This document shows positions 13,001 to 28,000 of a DNA stretch of 64,000 bases, piece after piece. Each line of letters begins with the position of its first letter. The first letter of the stretch is position 1. The notes beneath the pieces were generated by a model, which was given only the letters and a program-made list of their open reading frames with translations, was not told where the DNA came from and did not search any database. This stretch comes from Strongylocentrotus purpuratus (taxonomy: Eukaryota; Echinodermata; Echinoidea; Camarodonta; Strongylocentrotidae): positions 434,001-498,000 of the forward strand of contig NW_022145534.1 of assembly GCF_000002235.5 (NCBI RefSeq). The letters run 5' to 3'. The translations under genes and the position numbers were made by a program.

Positions 13001-16000
13001 TAGTCTCAGGACCTTTTCCAACTGGTTTAGACATCTGATGGTGTGTGGATCCCAGACAGCAATCCCATACTCAAGAAGAGGACGAACAAGAGTCTGGTAT
13101 GCAGTAGTCTTAAGCTAAGTGGAGCTGACATGCAGGTTCCTTCTTAGAAAGGCTAGGGTGTTGTTTGCCTTCTTACAGGTGGCAGATACATGCTGTGTCC
13201 AGTTGAGGTCAGCAGTGAGAGTAATTAATGCCAAGGTATTTGGCAGCTGACACAGACTCCAAGACTTCTTCATTGAGGGAATACTGTTGGACATACTTGG
13301 TCTTCTTCCTCGAGAAAGTTATGACCTGGCATTTCTTTTGATTTAGTGCCATCATCCACTTGCTTGACCACCCACAAAGCTGATCAAGATCCTGCTGTAG
13401 CAATTCTGCATCCTCAGGTGTCTGGGTGCTATGGTACAGAATTGTGTCATCGGCGAAGAATCTGACTTTCGTTGAAAGTTGGTTTGGCAGGTCATTTATG
13501 TAAAAAAGGAAGAGGCAAATATGTGCTCCATCATTTTACAGATGATACTTGTGAGAGAGATTGGACGATAATTCTCAGGATCTGTTTTATCTCCCTTCTT
13601 GTAGATGGGGACCACGTCCGCAAGGCCCCAATCATCCGGAACTTCACTGGTCCTTTAAGAGACTTCAAAGATGGCACACACAGATGGAGCTACCACTCTT
13701 GAAAGCTTGCGGAGTAACAATGCTGGTATTCCATCTGGTCCCGTGGCTTTCCGGACTTTCGACTTCTCCAACATCTTAACAATGCCTTGGGTTGAGATGT
13801 GGATGTCCGGCATGGCATCATAAGGAGATGTTTCAGGAAAAAAATCAGTGGGAACATCAATTTCATTGATGAAAGCCATCTTGAATTTTTTGTTCGGTGC
13901 TTCAGTCTTGTCCTGGGGGCTTGTGATAGTATGCTCATCAGTTTTCAGAGTATAGGTATCCCACAGCGTTCAGTATGATGGTTCTTCACAAACTTCCAGA
14001 ACCTCTTCATTCCCTCGTACTCATTGGGTCCATCAGCAGTGTAAATTGACTCAAGATGGCTCCAATATACCTTCCTTGATTCTGCTTGGATGAGGAGTTT
14101 CAAATGCTGCAATTCTGTCTCAAGTGGGAAAGAAACCAGAATGTTCTGTCTCCTGAGCCTATCACTTGCTTTTTAACCTATTGCTCTTATAGATGAGTTT
14201 ACGGATACAGCTAGTAATCCATGGCAAGTCTTGTTTCTGTTTGAGCATCTTGTGGGGGAGAAATGTTTGAAAATACCCCCTTTAATTCCTCTCTTGAAGA
14301 GTTGACACAGGTCATGGACTGATGCACTGGATGACTTGCTACATATATAATCTGGCACATGTTACATGAGTTCTGCAAAGCCCTACCAGTCTGCTTTCTT
14401 GTACATATAAGAACTTTCCACTTTGGCTGGTATCTTTGTGGGGATAATATGTCTATATCAGCAACTGGACATGTGTGATCCGAGATACCAGGCACTACTA
14501 CTCACAGAGTTGACCAAGGTTGAATTGCTGATAAGCATCAAGTCAAGATTGTTCGCTTGTCGAATAGGCTCTTTGACAAGTTGAGTAAGACTGTGATTGT
14601 TTATAATTTCACCAAACTGATGATGAAGGGCAGGGTAAGCACAGGGACCAACATAAGGGCCATCCCACTTCCATTCAGGTAGGTTAAAATCTCCTGAGAG
14701 GTGTCTTCTATCTAACCGGGATAGAGACTGTTGCAGGTCAGCGAGGCTGACTTCATCATCTTCTAATTTTGGTTGATAGCCCAGCAAACACAAAACGTTT
14801 TTAGAACGTTTACAGAACGTTCCTATCAGGTTCCGTACGTCTTCGTCCATATTAAACGTTTAAAAAACGTTTATATAACGTCTAAGTTGGGACTTTACAT
14901 TCGCTGCGGAGCTAGGTCTTTTGAAGACGTTCAGAAAACGTTTTTTGGACGTTACAAATTAAACGTTCTTGGATAGGTCCTGTAAAACGTTTACAGAACG
15001 TTTTATTCAGACGTATTTTGTTGAATTTATTTTTTATGTCCAAATAAATTATCCTTAAAAAATACCAGCTGGCGAAATTAGGCCACATGCATACGCATGG
15101 GGGGGGGGGGGGTCGAGGTATGTCAAACTGATGCACTCCTGTGGCGTAGCGATGTAGGGAGGCACGTGCCCCCAATAATTTTGAGGGAAAAAATAGAAAA
15201 CATAAGGTGAAATTATTTGAAGAAAAAAGAAATACATAAGGAATGACCCCTCCCCCTCACATAATGTTTGTGCCCCTCCCCCCCCCCCCCCCCCAGCCCA
15301 ATCAGTCCGACCGCGCTACGTATGCTCCATTCAACCACGTGTATACAAAGTGCGTACGCACCGTATATAATAGTACCACTGTATAGGTCAGTGAATCGTA
15401 TCCAGCGCGGCCGGTGCGGCGCGCTCGCTCCACCAGAGCTTGCCGCGTGTTTTAAACTGACTGACGAGTTGACTGCTTGATGACGTGACTTCGAGATTTC
15501 AAATAATCTGTTAGACTGCGACACCGAGGTAAGCGTTATTTTAACATTTTGATATCTGTAAGGAATTTAAGCTTTGTTTGATTGATTTTGAAGCATGTAA
15601 AATGAAATAAAATATTGATTATTTGCATTAAAACTAAAAGTACGGCAGACTCTATGTTGCATGTGCAGGCCGTTGAAACTTTCATTGCATTGACTGGTAT
15701 GGTAATTGGGTAGGCTAGGGTATGTGCACACATAACTCCAGCTTCTTGGAGTTAGTGCATACATAGCTGCATTACTATCCTGGCTGTGTGTATTAAAAGC
15801 TGTGCTATTGATACTCAACATTTCAAACACCACTGTACAAAACTCTTTCACTAAAAATCGGTACTTTAGTGACAATTGATGACACCTAAATAGCAGTAGT
15901 CTAGTCTAATAAAATACAATTTGTTCAACTTACCGATGTTATTTTGTTAGAAAGAACAATTTAGAAATTCAAATTGTTTGTCTAGATCTACTGTCAAAAT

Positions 16001-19000
16001 TTGCTTACAGCCGCATCGGCATGATTGTATTATGTGTGTATTGACTATTCCTTTTGAGCAAATGCTGCCTAAAACTTAAGTATTAACACGTAGTGCAGTG
16101 CTAGAGGTCAATATGCATAATAGCATGGACTCTTTGCTGGAGTGGGTATGTGCGCATGGCTCGTTACATTACATGGTAATCGGATGATTAAAACAGTTGA
16201 GTTGTTAACTTTGCTGTCTGGAAAAATCATGGAAAGTTCCCATTGGGATTTAAAATGCTATTTCGTGAAGAAAATAAGTCCCTCGACTACCAGCTCATTT
16301 CGCGACTTATTTACTCTTCCCTCAATAGCATTTAAAATCCCAGTGGAACATTTCATGCTTTTCCCTCCACCACCATTTAGCAACTTTATATTATCCCACC
16401 CCCTATTACAACAGGCTCCCCAAACCACTTTTTTTGTATGGAAATTGTTTTTTTAGAAATATCGCGACCTAGATCTATAGGCCTATCTTGTTCTCAATTT
16501 CGTCTCTTTAAAAAAAAATCTTTTTAGTTCAGATGACACATTATTTAAAGAAATTGATTTCCAATAACGTAGATTAATAACTTAAGGATTGATTTGTTTT
16601 ATTTGTACATACAGGCAACTATGTGAAAGCGCATTAATTAATTAATTAATTAATTTGTAATCTAGGCATAAATTTCGGACAAGAAGTTTGCATTACCCAA
16701 AAGTTTGTTCAGTTTATGAGAATTCTTGTCATGTCTTGATATCCCTTTTAACATCTGCAATGTGTCTCTACTTTTCAGATCTTGAATCGGTTAGGACCCA
16801 AGAAAACAACATGTACGCGGAGGAACGATTAAGGCTGTGGCAGCAGAGATACCAATGCCGAAACTGAATGCGAAGTCCAAGTCCACATCACATTTTTCAG
16901 TTCCAACCCACAACTCCAGCAAGGGCTCGGGCTTTGGAAAGTAAGTTTTTTTCAGATAGCATTTCACAAACGAAAGTTTCTGAGGGTTTTTTTATCATCA
17001 GAACATATACTGTAGAGCGTATAAACTAACAAAACAACATTTGCCATTTGTACTAAGTTGCTACACTAAAATACTGTTGGATTGGATAAGAGAGGCAGAT
17101 TATCTCGGCGTACATGTAATTTATTTCATCAACAAGGCATGGGTATAGTTTTCTTACAGAAGAGTCGCTTTTAAATCCTTACAGTATGTATACTTTGTTG
17201 GAAGCGCTGCACAGGAGTCGTCTTTGAAGCTGGGTGATATATTCCTGAAGTGACTAAATTTTTCAGCTATCAAACATATCTCGCCAAAATATCCTATTAA
17301 TTTGCTGTCAAACTTTTTAATGACTTGAACTGTTATTATAATGTATTTTATGTGTCTGTTTTTTTCTTCTCAGGCAATTCTCAAGTGCAGGTACTGTGTA
17401 CGCTGCAGACTAGTGCAGAGGCTGGAGGAAGGGCAGCAGCAGCTGAAGCAGTTGGTACAAAAACTGCTTTTGTCCAAATCGGGAGCGGCCGTTGATGTGG
17501 AAGACCTGAGGGAGCCGTTTACCAAACCAGTGAACACCAAATTTTCATTCAAGGTAGATTAAGATACCTTCATTCAGGGGCAATGCAAAAATCCTAAAAC
17601 TCGTATTGAAACCAAATTTGACCATTTCAGCTAATAATGGAGAAACTTTATCAGCGACATAACAGTTTTGTTGGTGCATCTTTTTTAATTGAATTGCCAT
17701 CATCTTGTTGAGAATGCAAGACAAAGTTGTATAGGTCTGTAAATTTACTACTTTTTGTAAGGATGCTGAAACCGATGGCCCGAATTCACAAAGGAGGTTT
17801 GAGCTCAAACCTTGGTTTTCGTACGTCATATGACGCGTTTTACGCGTTTTTTACAAACCTGGTTTGTAAAGAACAAAAGGAGGTTTGGCGAAACAAAAGG
17901 AGGTTTGAGCTCAAACCTTGGTCTGAGCTCAAACCTTGCTTTGTGAATTCGGGCCAATGTGTGTGCTGCCAAACTCTCTTATAACCTTGTCTTCTATATT
18001 CATAGACCCTTAAATTTGAGTATTTATATTTGCCTGTTAATAATTCATATCAACTCATTTCTATCAGTTTATTGTAAATAGCTTTTTGTAGATTGTTCAT
18101 GTGTTTTGTGTTGATTTTATATTTGAAGTAAGATGCAGTGTCCAATGCAAGGCTTCTGGGAAATCTTAACCTGCCCACTAAATCTTTGGTCGATCAAAAG
18201 GACAATTTTTTACTGGGATTTAACGGGGAAATCTACCCTAGAAATTTCACTGCTTCAATCAAAGGAGACAAATTTGAACAAAATTAAAAATAAGAAATGG
18301 GCAAACTCGGTAAGGAAACTACTCTTTTTTTACATTTTCTAGTAAATTACTCTCGGCTATTCAAATTGACAATGCTGATGACATCTTGAGTAGCTCTAAA
18401 TTCACTTTGTGCACAAAATTTCACATTTTCTAACCCCCATAGTCAAAGCATGTTGTGTAGAAAGCTACTCGTCATTAGTAATCTGAACATACTCTGATTA
18501 AAAGCTGTGGAAATGTGTAACTTTAAGGAAAATTTAGAAAATATGAAATTTTGAGTACAAAGTTGATGGATAGCTACTCACAGTGGTGTCATCAGTGTTG
18601 CCAATTTGTAGAGCTGAAACGAGTGTAGTTTCCTTGTGTTTTTGGCCGTACTTTCACTTGAAATGTGACTTCTCAAAATAGTCACATTTTTATCACTTGT
18701 AGAAGTTGATGAGAAAGTAAATACATGTACTCTTTTGAATAGTTATAATTTGCACCGGATGATGAAGCTAATCCTGGGTGGAGGCACATAGCTAAATCGG
18801 TTATTCACATGTATTTAATGATAATTTGTGACATTTTGTTAAAAGGTTCTGGAGAATTTGATATAGTACACAAAAAATTCAATCCACTATTTGGTTTTAC
18901 CAAAGATCAAGACTTATTATAGAAAGATTTCTTAATCATTTGCTGGGGCATCTTTTTGGCATGAATTGCCAGGTTCTGTAAATAACTCAAATTGCTTTTA

Positions 19001-22000
19001 TAAAGTGTGTTACCAAAGTTGCTATATGTGTGCTGCCAAATTATTGACACTATTCAAAGTATTCATTTTATCTTGCCTTGTTTATTCATAGAGACATAGA
19101 CCCGTGAATTATATGAGTATTCATATTTGCCAGTTAATGAGGCATATCTTCAACTCATCTATCATTTTCTTATGTTTTATTTGTAGATTGTTCATGTGTT
19201 ATGTATCTATAGTTTTAAAGGGATAGTTTAGTATTGGTCAAACTTAACTTTAAAACCAAAACCTGCACCATCACGGTGCAAAGTAATAATTACAAACGGC
19301 CAAGTAAAGCCCCTGTTATTATTCAAAATGACCCATTACTTTCAGTTTCTGCATTTAATGTTTGTTAAAATAATAATTAAATATATATCTATATCAATTG
19401 CTTTTTAAAGAACTGTTCAGATTTGTTTTCTTCAAAGTAGTCTTCAAGCATTTTTAATATTTTGAATAAAAATATATTTATGGATATTTCAGCCGTTTGT
19501 GAATCGATATTGATCAAATAACAATTTATTCTGAATATTAGAATTGTATGTTCTTTCGGGGGCACTTCGGGAAATACCAATACTCTTTTTCAAATATACA
19601 TGATGTACTGTATTGCCAAGCCTTTGTACATATTTTGTAAATATGTTTGATAATAAATTCATAAAATCAATCAAATACATGTGTGACCTAGCGTTTATTA
19701 AAAATTCACTGTATATTGGACGTTCTCAAAAGTTTTTCTGAACGTTCTTAAAATGTTTCCAGGACATTCTAGACGTTCTTAAAAGGTTTTCTGAACGTTC
19801 TCAAAACGTTTCCAGGACGTTCTAGACGTTCGTAAAAGGTTTTCTAAACGTTTTCAAAACGTTTCCAGTACATTCTACACGTTCTTAAAAGGTTCTCTTG
19901 GACGTTCTAGACGTTCTTTAAACGTCCTGGAAACGTTCGAGACGTTCCTAAAAGGTTTTCCGGACGTTTTTAAGGTTCTTAAAACGTTCTTAAAACGTCC
20001 CAAACGTCCGACAGGTTTTCTGCAGGTCCTTGCACTTGAAAGCAAATCTATAAAAGGTTTTTTATTGGTTCTAAAAACGTTTAGAAAACGTTCAAAAAAC
20101 GTCCAGTTGGAACGTTCCAAAAGACGTCCAAAACCTACCACAAATGGACGTCTTTAGAACGTTTTCACAAAACGTTTAGGAAACCAATTTGGAACCTTTT
20201 TAGAACGTTCAGAAAACGTCCGATTGTTAGTTGGGAGTAAGCTGAAACATGAAGTGTTTTGCTTCCTGCCATTTCAATATGACTCCACAGTATCTCACAG
20301 TCAGTCTTCAGTTCTTCCTCTCTTGTAACGATCAAATCAGTCTTGGTGGCAATATACCCTGCCATGTGGGTCATTTGGACGATCCCTACGTAGGATGGTG
20401 TATTGCTTATCGAGGAATACTCTATTGCTGTTGATGCCATCAGACAACCAGGACTCTGTACCAATGACTATGTTAGGCCTGTGTTGATGAACCAAGATGG
20501 AATATGGTTGCATCTTGGCACGATACTCTGGCAGTTCACATTGAGAAACCTTAGCACTCTCAGTCGAGGTTTGTGCTTAGACCGCCTTTGCTTGATGTTT
20601 TGGAGCGACGATGAGTAGGCGGGTAAACCAGGAAATGGTGGGTTTGATGAGTCACATGTGGGCCCACGTGCATTTGAGTTTTCCTCGCTGATGACATTTT
20701 GGACATCAGGATCAAGCACGCCAAACCTGTTGGTGTCTGGACGGAGTTGCAAGCTTGAGAGACAGGAATAAGACAAATTTTGAGCCCCAATGTTGGCTAA
20801 ATATTTTTAATGTCAAAAACTAAATAAAATATTCATATTTCTAACAAAAGTTTTGTATTGAACCACTTGCCCAGTTACCTTATATCCCAAGAGTTCTCCC
20901 TCAAAAGTGCTTTCATCAATTGCGTCCCAGCTTACATTGATGGTCGTCCCAGAAGCTCTCTCTGCTTTCACTCCAGTGGGAGCTGTCTTGGGTGCTGCAG
21001 ACCAAAATGAAGTGAACAAGAAAACTCTGAGCTTCATGGATGTTAAGCTGAAAAGAAAGTTTGCCTACCAAAAGAACTTGATCTATTCGGGGCACTGATG
21101 ATGTAAGAAGACTCTAGGATATCTTTGGGATGGAATGGTTTGATTCATCGGAATTAATGGCTTGTTTGATGTCATTAGAATATAACTTTCTAAATCCAGT
21201 GATAACCTCTGAATAAGCAGTCATAAAAGTGGTGTTGATATGTCTGTGTCATTTGTAATTGTATTGGTTTTCCTGAAGTGTATTGTCCTATGCCAGTTAA
21301 AGTCAAGCTTTCGCCTTTTTTTCTTTTCTTTGCAACTTTCCAAAATCTTAAAATCTCTTCTCCCTCCCTCCCTCACTCCTTCTCCTCCTCTGCTCCTCCT
21401 CCTCCTCTCCTCCCCCTCCTCTAGCTCCTATTCCTCCTCCCTTCTACCTTCTTAGTCATCAACCCTCCCTCACCATTCTTACCATCATCTTCATTACGAG
21501 TTAAGTCTAGATACCTACCTTCTTGGTATGAATAGATGACTGCCCATTCACTGAAGGGACCTTCTCCCTCGCCGTTCCTTGCCTGTACCCGTACTCTGTA
21601 TTGTGTGTAGAGATCAATGCCCAGTGTAGCTGTGTAGATGATAGCGTTGGGTTCCTCAAGGAGACCTATAGAGGACACCCGACTGTCGACCTTCTGCCAT
21701 TCCACCTTGTAGGACACCGTTTCAGAGTTCCACTTGGATGTCGGGAATTTCTGAAAATAGCATCAAAAATTTATCTTATCTGAAGATCAAGGAGAGACTA
21801 GTACTCTTGTGCCATCATATTTTTATGGCTATGTAGCAATCTGAGCCTGTTACACAGAAAAAGCAAAGAAAGCAATCAGGATTGAAATTTGTTGCCTTTG
21901 TATGGAGCGCGTTTCAAAAAGCAGTTGTTTTTGGACACATGAAAAATAGGTGATCAATTGTCTTGGGTGACAAAGTGCAGAACGAATTAGGAATTGAAAC

Positions 22001-25000
22001 TATACTGAAACTATACCACACAATTATTAATGTCTAGGAAAACCACTATCTGAAAGACACAACTCAGAATCAACCTAGAGTCCAAAATGAAACTCTCATC
22101 GATCATTTGTATCATTAGCAGGCTTCAAAATGCCCAAATTTTCATTTTTGAAATAAAGAGGAGCGCATCTGCCTGGCTAACATAACATATTCAAAATATA
22201 TGACAATTAGCATAACTTAATTATGCAATTATTTGTCTTGGGAATTTAACTTGATTGTATTGTTATTATTATAACATGTAGAGGCACTTACATCCCATGT
22301 GATTCTAAGATCTCCAGTATTGCCACCGCCACCTCCAACATTCGATGGTGATGCAGTAGGAGCTAAAAGAGTCAAGGATCATAAGATAAAAGTTAACGTT
22401 CATAATCAAAGTTGAAAAATATAATTCATTGATTTTCAAATATGAAACAACTTATCCACTGAATGATATACAAATAACACACTGCCTGAAGAGACTGGAG
22501 TTAATTCTATAGGGTCTCAGTGTCTGATAATAGCCCATATGACATTGTACAATTAAGTGATAACAATGGGTACCCATAGATTATGTATAGATACAGATTT
22601 TAGTATACATGTACCTACTTTATCCTGGTCAAGCCTCAAGATAAAGTAAAATGATTATTTTGTTTAAAAGAGTTCTTCAATATTCAGGTGTTCAATGTAA
22701 TGTGTGGGACATGACCAAAATAAAAACATGATATTAATAGAAAAAAATTATTGACTGCATCATGATTATCTATTTAATAAAGTAGTTCCGTTTAAGCCAA
22801 TAAAGAAAATGTGACGGTCTGCTTTTCGAGGAAGCACTACGTCTTGGACTTACAAAGGCTTGATAGAGTCTGGTAATACCTCCTTAAAGCAAACTATTTA
22901 TATAATGTATATACATACATTATGTATGAATCTTACCTGTTTTGCCAGTTTTGACATCTGCCTCTACAGGTTCGCTGGGTGTTCCCCGACCAATCCTATT
23001 GACAGCGATAACTCTGAAGGAATAAAGACTGAACGGATCCAAGTCTATCAGACGAACAGAGTTAGATCCAGTGCTTTCACCTGAAAAAATTACACAAATA
23101 AAGAATAACGCTATCACCTTTTATGATTGGATTTACAAATAATATGCCTTTATATACATTTAACATGACAAAAACTTCTTGTTTAAAATTGAAACCCCCA
23201 TTTGACTTTCACTACTCCTAGAGCTAAGCCTAAAGTAAACAATATATACAATGTAATCCTCATGCCAAGACCTTGACGGGGTGATATAGAGGGAGAGAGG
23301 AAGGAAAAAAGAGTGCTAATTTTTACAATTCTAATTGTTGTTATATATCGCCAATTCTGGGTCATTTTGCTTCGTTCGAACTTTCATTATTTTCTTCATC
23401 TAAATCATAAGTGACTTTTGGACATGAAATATCTTAAAACAAGTAAAGTATATATATTTCCTACTTCTCATTTCCTTTCAGGCAGAGCCCCAGTAAGAGT
23501 TTGTTTACACTAGTATTACGTAAGATGATGAAGAGTCCAGCTGCAATCCAATATCATAATCTCTCACGCAGAGCCTCAAGGTTCTGTCCAAGTTTTTAAC
23601 GAGAGAAACGAAAGTGGGGTCGGGATACCCCACCTTTACATTGGTGCCTGCATGTGTTATAGTGGTGAGGTATTGGTGGCTCTCTCAAAGTTTTAACGAG
23701 AGAAACGAAAGTGGGGTCAATTAAGATACCCCAGGTGATTTACATTGATTCCTGTGTTATAGTGGTGGGGTATAGTTTTAACGAGAGCTTTTCGTAATGC
23801 GCCTGTACAATTAATGCAAATGTGTTAGGGATTAGATACAAAGAATGATGTATCAATATATTATCATTACTGTGGTCTCTTTTTCTCTTCTAATCCCTAT
23901 ACTTTCTCTCTTTCATTGAAATGACATATAAAATAACAGTTAATTAAGAATAATTATTAGTAGTAGAGCACTTGCATAATATGATAGTCAATGTTATGTT
24001 ATGTGTTTATTTTAAGTTTTATTGGTTAATTTTAAGTCAGACAATGGTGCGCTTAGAAACACCCATATTAATTAAGCGCCTAATACATGTTATGTATTAT
24101 TATTATTATTATACTATATGTTTTATGAAATATTATGATTACATTTTTTAGAGTACAACTGCTGTATATGAATGTTGAAAAATATTCATATAAAAGAGAA
24201 AAGTAGTTGACAGATAATTGGGTAAGATATATAGAAATAGGAAGTACCCGGCGGTACTACAATACCCTAAAGTGCACTAGTGTTACAACAAAGATTTTTC
24301 TTTCACACAATATATGGATTACTATTTGCAGTTGAACATTATATTTGAGCATGATGAAAGAATTCTTTTTAGTTAAAGTATGCAGGAAAGAAATTAGCGG
24401 TAAAGTTTAACATCACAGTCGTCTCTCACAGGAAAAGCATTATGTTGTAAATGCAATAAGCAAATTAATACAGCATTAATATGTTCTATTCAGCCATTGA
24501 TTGGTAACAATTTATACACATTATTGATTATTCTTCTAAAAGATGGTTGGAATATTGCATAAATATGCAAAGGAGTTAGTACGTAGTTATGCCAACAACG
24601 CGAGGGAGGACAGTGACACTGACCTGAGGGGAGTTCGACCCATTCGTCGCTATGATCCGTCTGTCCTTCGATGGTAAAGGATGTGATGGGGCTGTTGTTG
24701 TCTGTGCCTGGCACCCAGCTCAGGTTGGCAGCCAGGTTCTCAACCTCCACCGAGAGACCGGACGGGGGTCCAGGGGGTGCTACAAGGAGGAGAACCAACA
24801 GGTATCATGATCAAATGTGATGAACAAAAGCTAGTTCTATTGATGTCTACAATGGAATGATATATCGGTATATGTAATTTTAAACAAGAAATTTTCATGT
24901 AAAGTACAACTATTTTTGTGGAAAGAAATTGTAACTAATTGCATAAACTCTTTGTTGTGTCAATTGTCAATTGCAGTTATTGATAACTTGATCTCTACAT

Positions 25001-28000
25001 TTAAATATGGCAGTGGATCACAAGAGCTAGATACTCTATCTAATGGGTGATTATAGCCAACTTAGTATTACAAGATTTTAAAGGAAACCCATCACCCCAA
25101 AGGTTCTCCCTAATGATATTAGAATAATACTAGTACGATTGTGCTACACGTGCTACATTTAAAAAAAGGTGCCTACTACATCAGAACAAGTTTTTAGTTA
25201 TTTAGAAAAAAATTGACATTTTAAAATCAAAAGTCTAAGGAGACAGAGTGTTTTCATCTGCTTTTGTTTTCAAGGAAACTGGAAGTGCATCAATCACCTA
25301 CAAAATAACGTGTGGAGATTGGGAATGTATCAAATCAACCCTTAAAAAAAAGCCTTGTACCTTGCAATATATTGGCTGATAGTTAGGTCTGAAGAAAATG
25401 AAGGACAACATTAGACCCTGTGCAAAGAACCCACGTTGGACTTAAAGATAAACTTTAGTACTGGTAATGCGATTGCATTGTGAAAGAAAAGGTGTGGAAA
25501 AGATCAGAAACAGTTGATCATGTAGTGTGTAAGTATTGGTGTGCACTGCAAGGTTCTGGAGTCATCAAAATCATAATGAATTTGACCGAGTCTTGGTAAA
25601 GTAACAAGCACTGTACACAGAAAGCTATGGGACAACACACATGGTGTCGGGGCTAGTACTACCTTGATTTCCTCCTCTTTCTTTGCTCATTACTCAGCCA
25701 GTATACATTTTCTTCCAAAATTGTTTGGCACATGTCATTTATTTGTAATCTTGAACATTCAGTGTAAGTTTCGTTTGATTCTGTGAGAATCAATTTTCTT
25801 TTTTTTTTACCAGAACTGGAGTTTAACTTTAATTGGTTACGTGCAGGTGATACTCAATGAGGGCACGTAAGCGTGCGTGACTAGTTTATTCACAAGCCAC
25901 TAACATGTCAAATTGAGAGCGTATTTACACTTGCAAAATCTCTTCATCATTGTTTGGTTGGAGTTCTCCTTTCATGTATTCAATTCTGGGCCCTGTTTCA
26001 TAAAACTTGTAATCAATAACAAATGCTAAATTTCCATGAAACATTTGTTCTCAGCCAATCTAATACTACAACTTCAGTAGCTTATAACTCAAACAGCTAT
26101 TGTATCTTGTTATTGATATAAATGTTTATGGCACAAGGCCTTAATGATACAAGTTTACTGGATACTTTGATGAATGGGGGTGAGGAGAATGATATCTGGG
26201 GTACACACTGACCTGCAATGTCTAACGTAGCACTAGAACGGTCTGAATCAGCCACAGTCAGAGCAACGCAGGTGTATTCACCACCGTCCCGCAACTGAGC
26301 TGAGACAATCTCCAAGTTACCTCTGTCTCTCTCGGACTATTGAGGAAGAGAAGGAGGAAAATTATCAGGCCACAGAAAAAATTAAAAGAAGAAAATAGGT
26401 AACAGACAAATAAAATATATTTCAGAAGTAGAAGGAGGTAAAGAAAAAAATTGTAGATCCAAATCTTGTATTCAATACCATTCAAACTGTATATTAATCA
26501 ATGACCCCATGGGTGTAAGAAAAGAACAATTAAAGTATATGTGGTGCGTTTAATTGACATGACTGTGTCAAGTGTAATGCTCAACCTTGCAGGAGTGCAT
26601 TTGATTCAAACACTGACAATAAGAATTGACTTGTTGGATACTATAACCCCACCTATCTTGTATGCCCAAAATCTGATAAAAGACCTTATGACTTCAGTCA
26701 GATCTTTAGTTTTGCAGACACAGCTCTTGCTCATTAAGGAGTCTGGTTGTTAAGCCAATGTTAAGAAAACCTTTATTATAATTGTTACACATCACACGAT
26801 AATTCTCTTATTCTGTCAGCGAACAACAAGCTGCTCAATGCGATGTCATTGCGGCACATTACGCGAGTGAAATGTGCCGAGTACAGCCTTAATACCATTC
26901 TGTATCTATCAATTTCACTGAGGTCGATTTCTACTCCATTGTGCTCCCATAGGTAGGTCAACGTTAAGGATTCATCATGAGCAGCTTTACAACGTAGGGT
27001 GGTAGACTGCCCAACCTCTACCAAGGTGTTATAAGGATGCCCTGTGATCACCGTCGAATCTATCAAAGAAATCAAGTTGAAGGCAGATTAGTTTGGATTA
27101 GATTGGATTTTAAATTATTGCTGTATACATTAAAATAATGTATATCGTCTCAGACATTTTGTACTGGTATGCAAGATTGCTGGGAGGAAGTGGTACTTCT
27201 TAATACAGATATCTTCTGAATGGTCATGTAAGGGTTAATCTGCAGTTGCTTCAAAATTTGATATATCAAATCCGTATAATGATATCAATACACAAACAAT
27301 GCACTAGCTGACCTTTTATATCCAGACTTCCCTCGCCGGTCACTGTTCCATTTGAATTGGTGGCAGTGCACTGGTAAGTTCCACCATCGGACACCCGTAC
27401 ACCTATAATGACCAGGTTAGGAGGGTCAGCGGTCAAGTTGTAGCGGGCGCCGCCTGTGATGGGTTGACCATCGTGCTGCCATGTGACCGTCGGAGCGGGG
27501 GCAGCATCCACATCGCATAGCACAGTGACTGTAGCTGTGAGTGGGGCAGGCTGCTCTGTTTCCATTGGGCTCAGGAACATAGGCGGGAATGCTGACAGAG
27601 CCAATAATAAAAAGAAATGGAGAATTTTGACTGCTTCTACTCTGTCTATTTGTTCATTTCCACATCCATATTTTGTACATTGTGAAGAAAATAACTGGAT
27701 GGAACTTCGACTGCGCGCAAAATATGCATAATATATATATGACCTAAGTTTGGAAAGAATCCATCAATTGGTTCTTGAAATAAAGCGATCACGAGGGACG
27801 GACGGACAACCCAAAAACATAATGCCTCCGGCTACTTCGTAACAGAGGCATAAAAATGATTGCTGGAGAATATGTTGAATGAATTTGACAACTACAGCTT
27901 AAACTGATTTCTAATTTAAAGTATCCCTCTTTCTCTCTCTCTCTCCCTTCCTCCTGTATACGTTTTAGCAGACTAAAACAGAATCGTTAAACTTTGTCTT

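Larger units (their letters stand above)
14780..20235. mobile_element. 5.46-kb DNA element with AACGTT-rich subterminal arrays, nested in a LINE
   Basis: Ends are CCCAGCAAACA at the left and, reverse-complemented, CCCAACTAACA at the right, an imperfect inverted repeat. Removing the element restores the LINE reading frame (HVSAY joined to YQPKLE) with a 2-bp AG target duplication. Arrays of degenerate AAACGTTTTTAGAACGTT-like units fill about 220 bp inside the left end and 500 bp inside the right end. The middle has a candidate spliced gene but no recognisable transposase. Confidence 0.75.

Noticed and set aside
27483..27731. Plus-strand ORF opposite exon 8
   Set aside because: Antisense shadow of the Ig5 exon, which has proper splice sites and Ig motifs.
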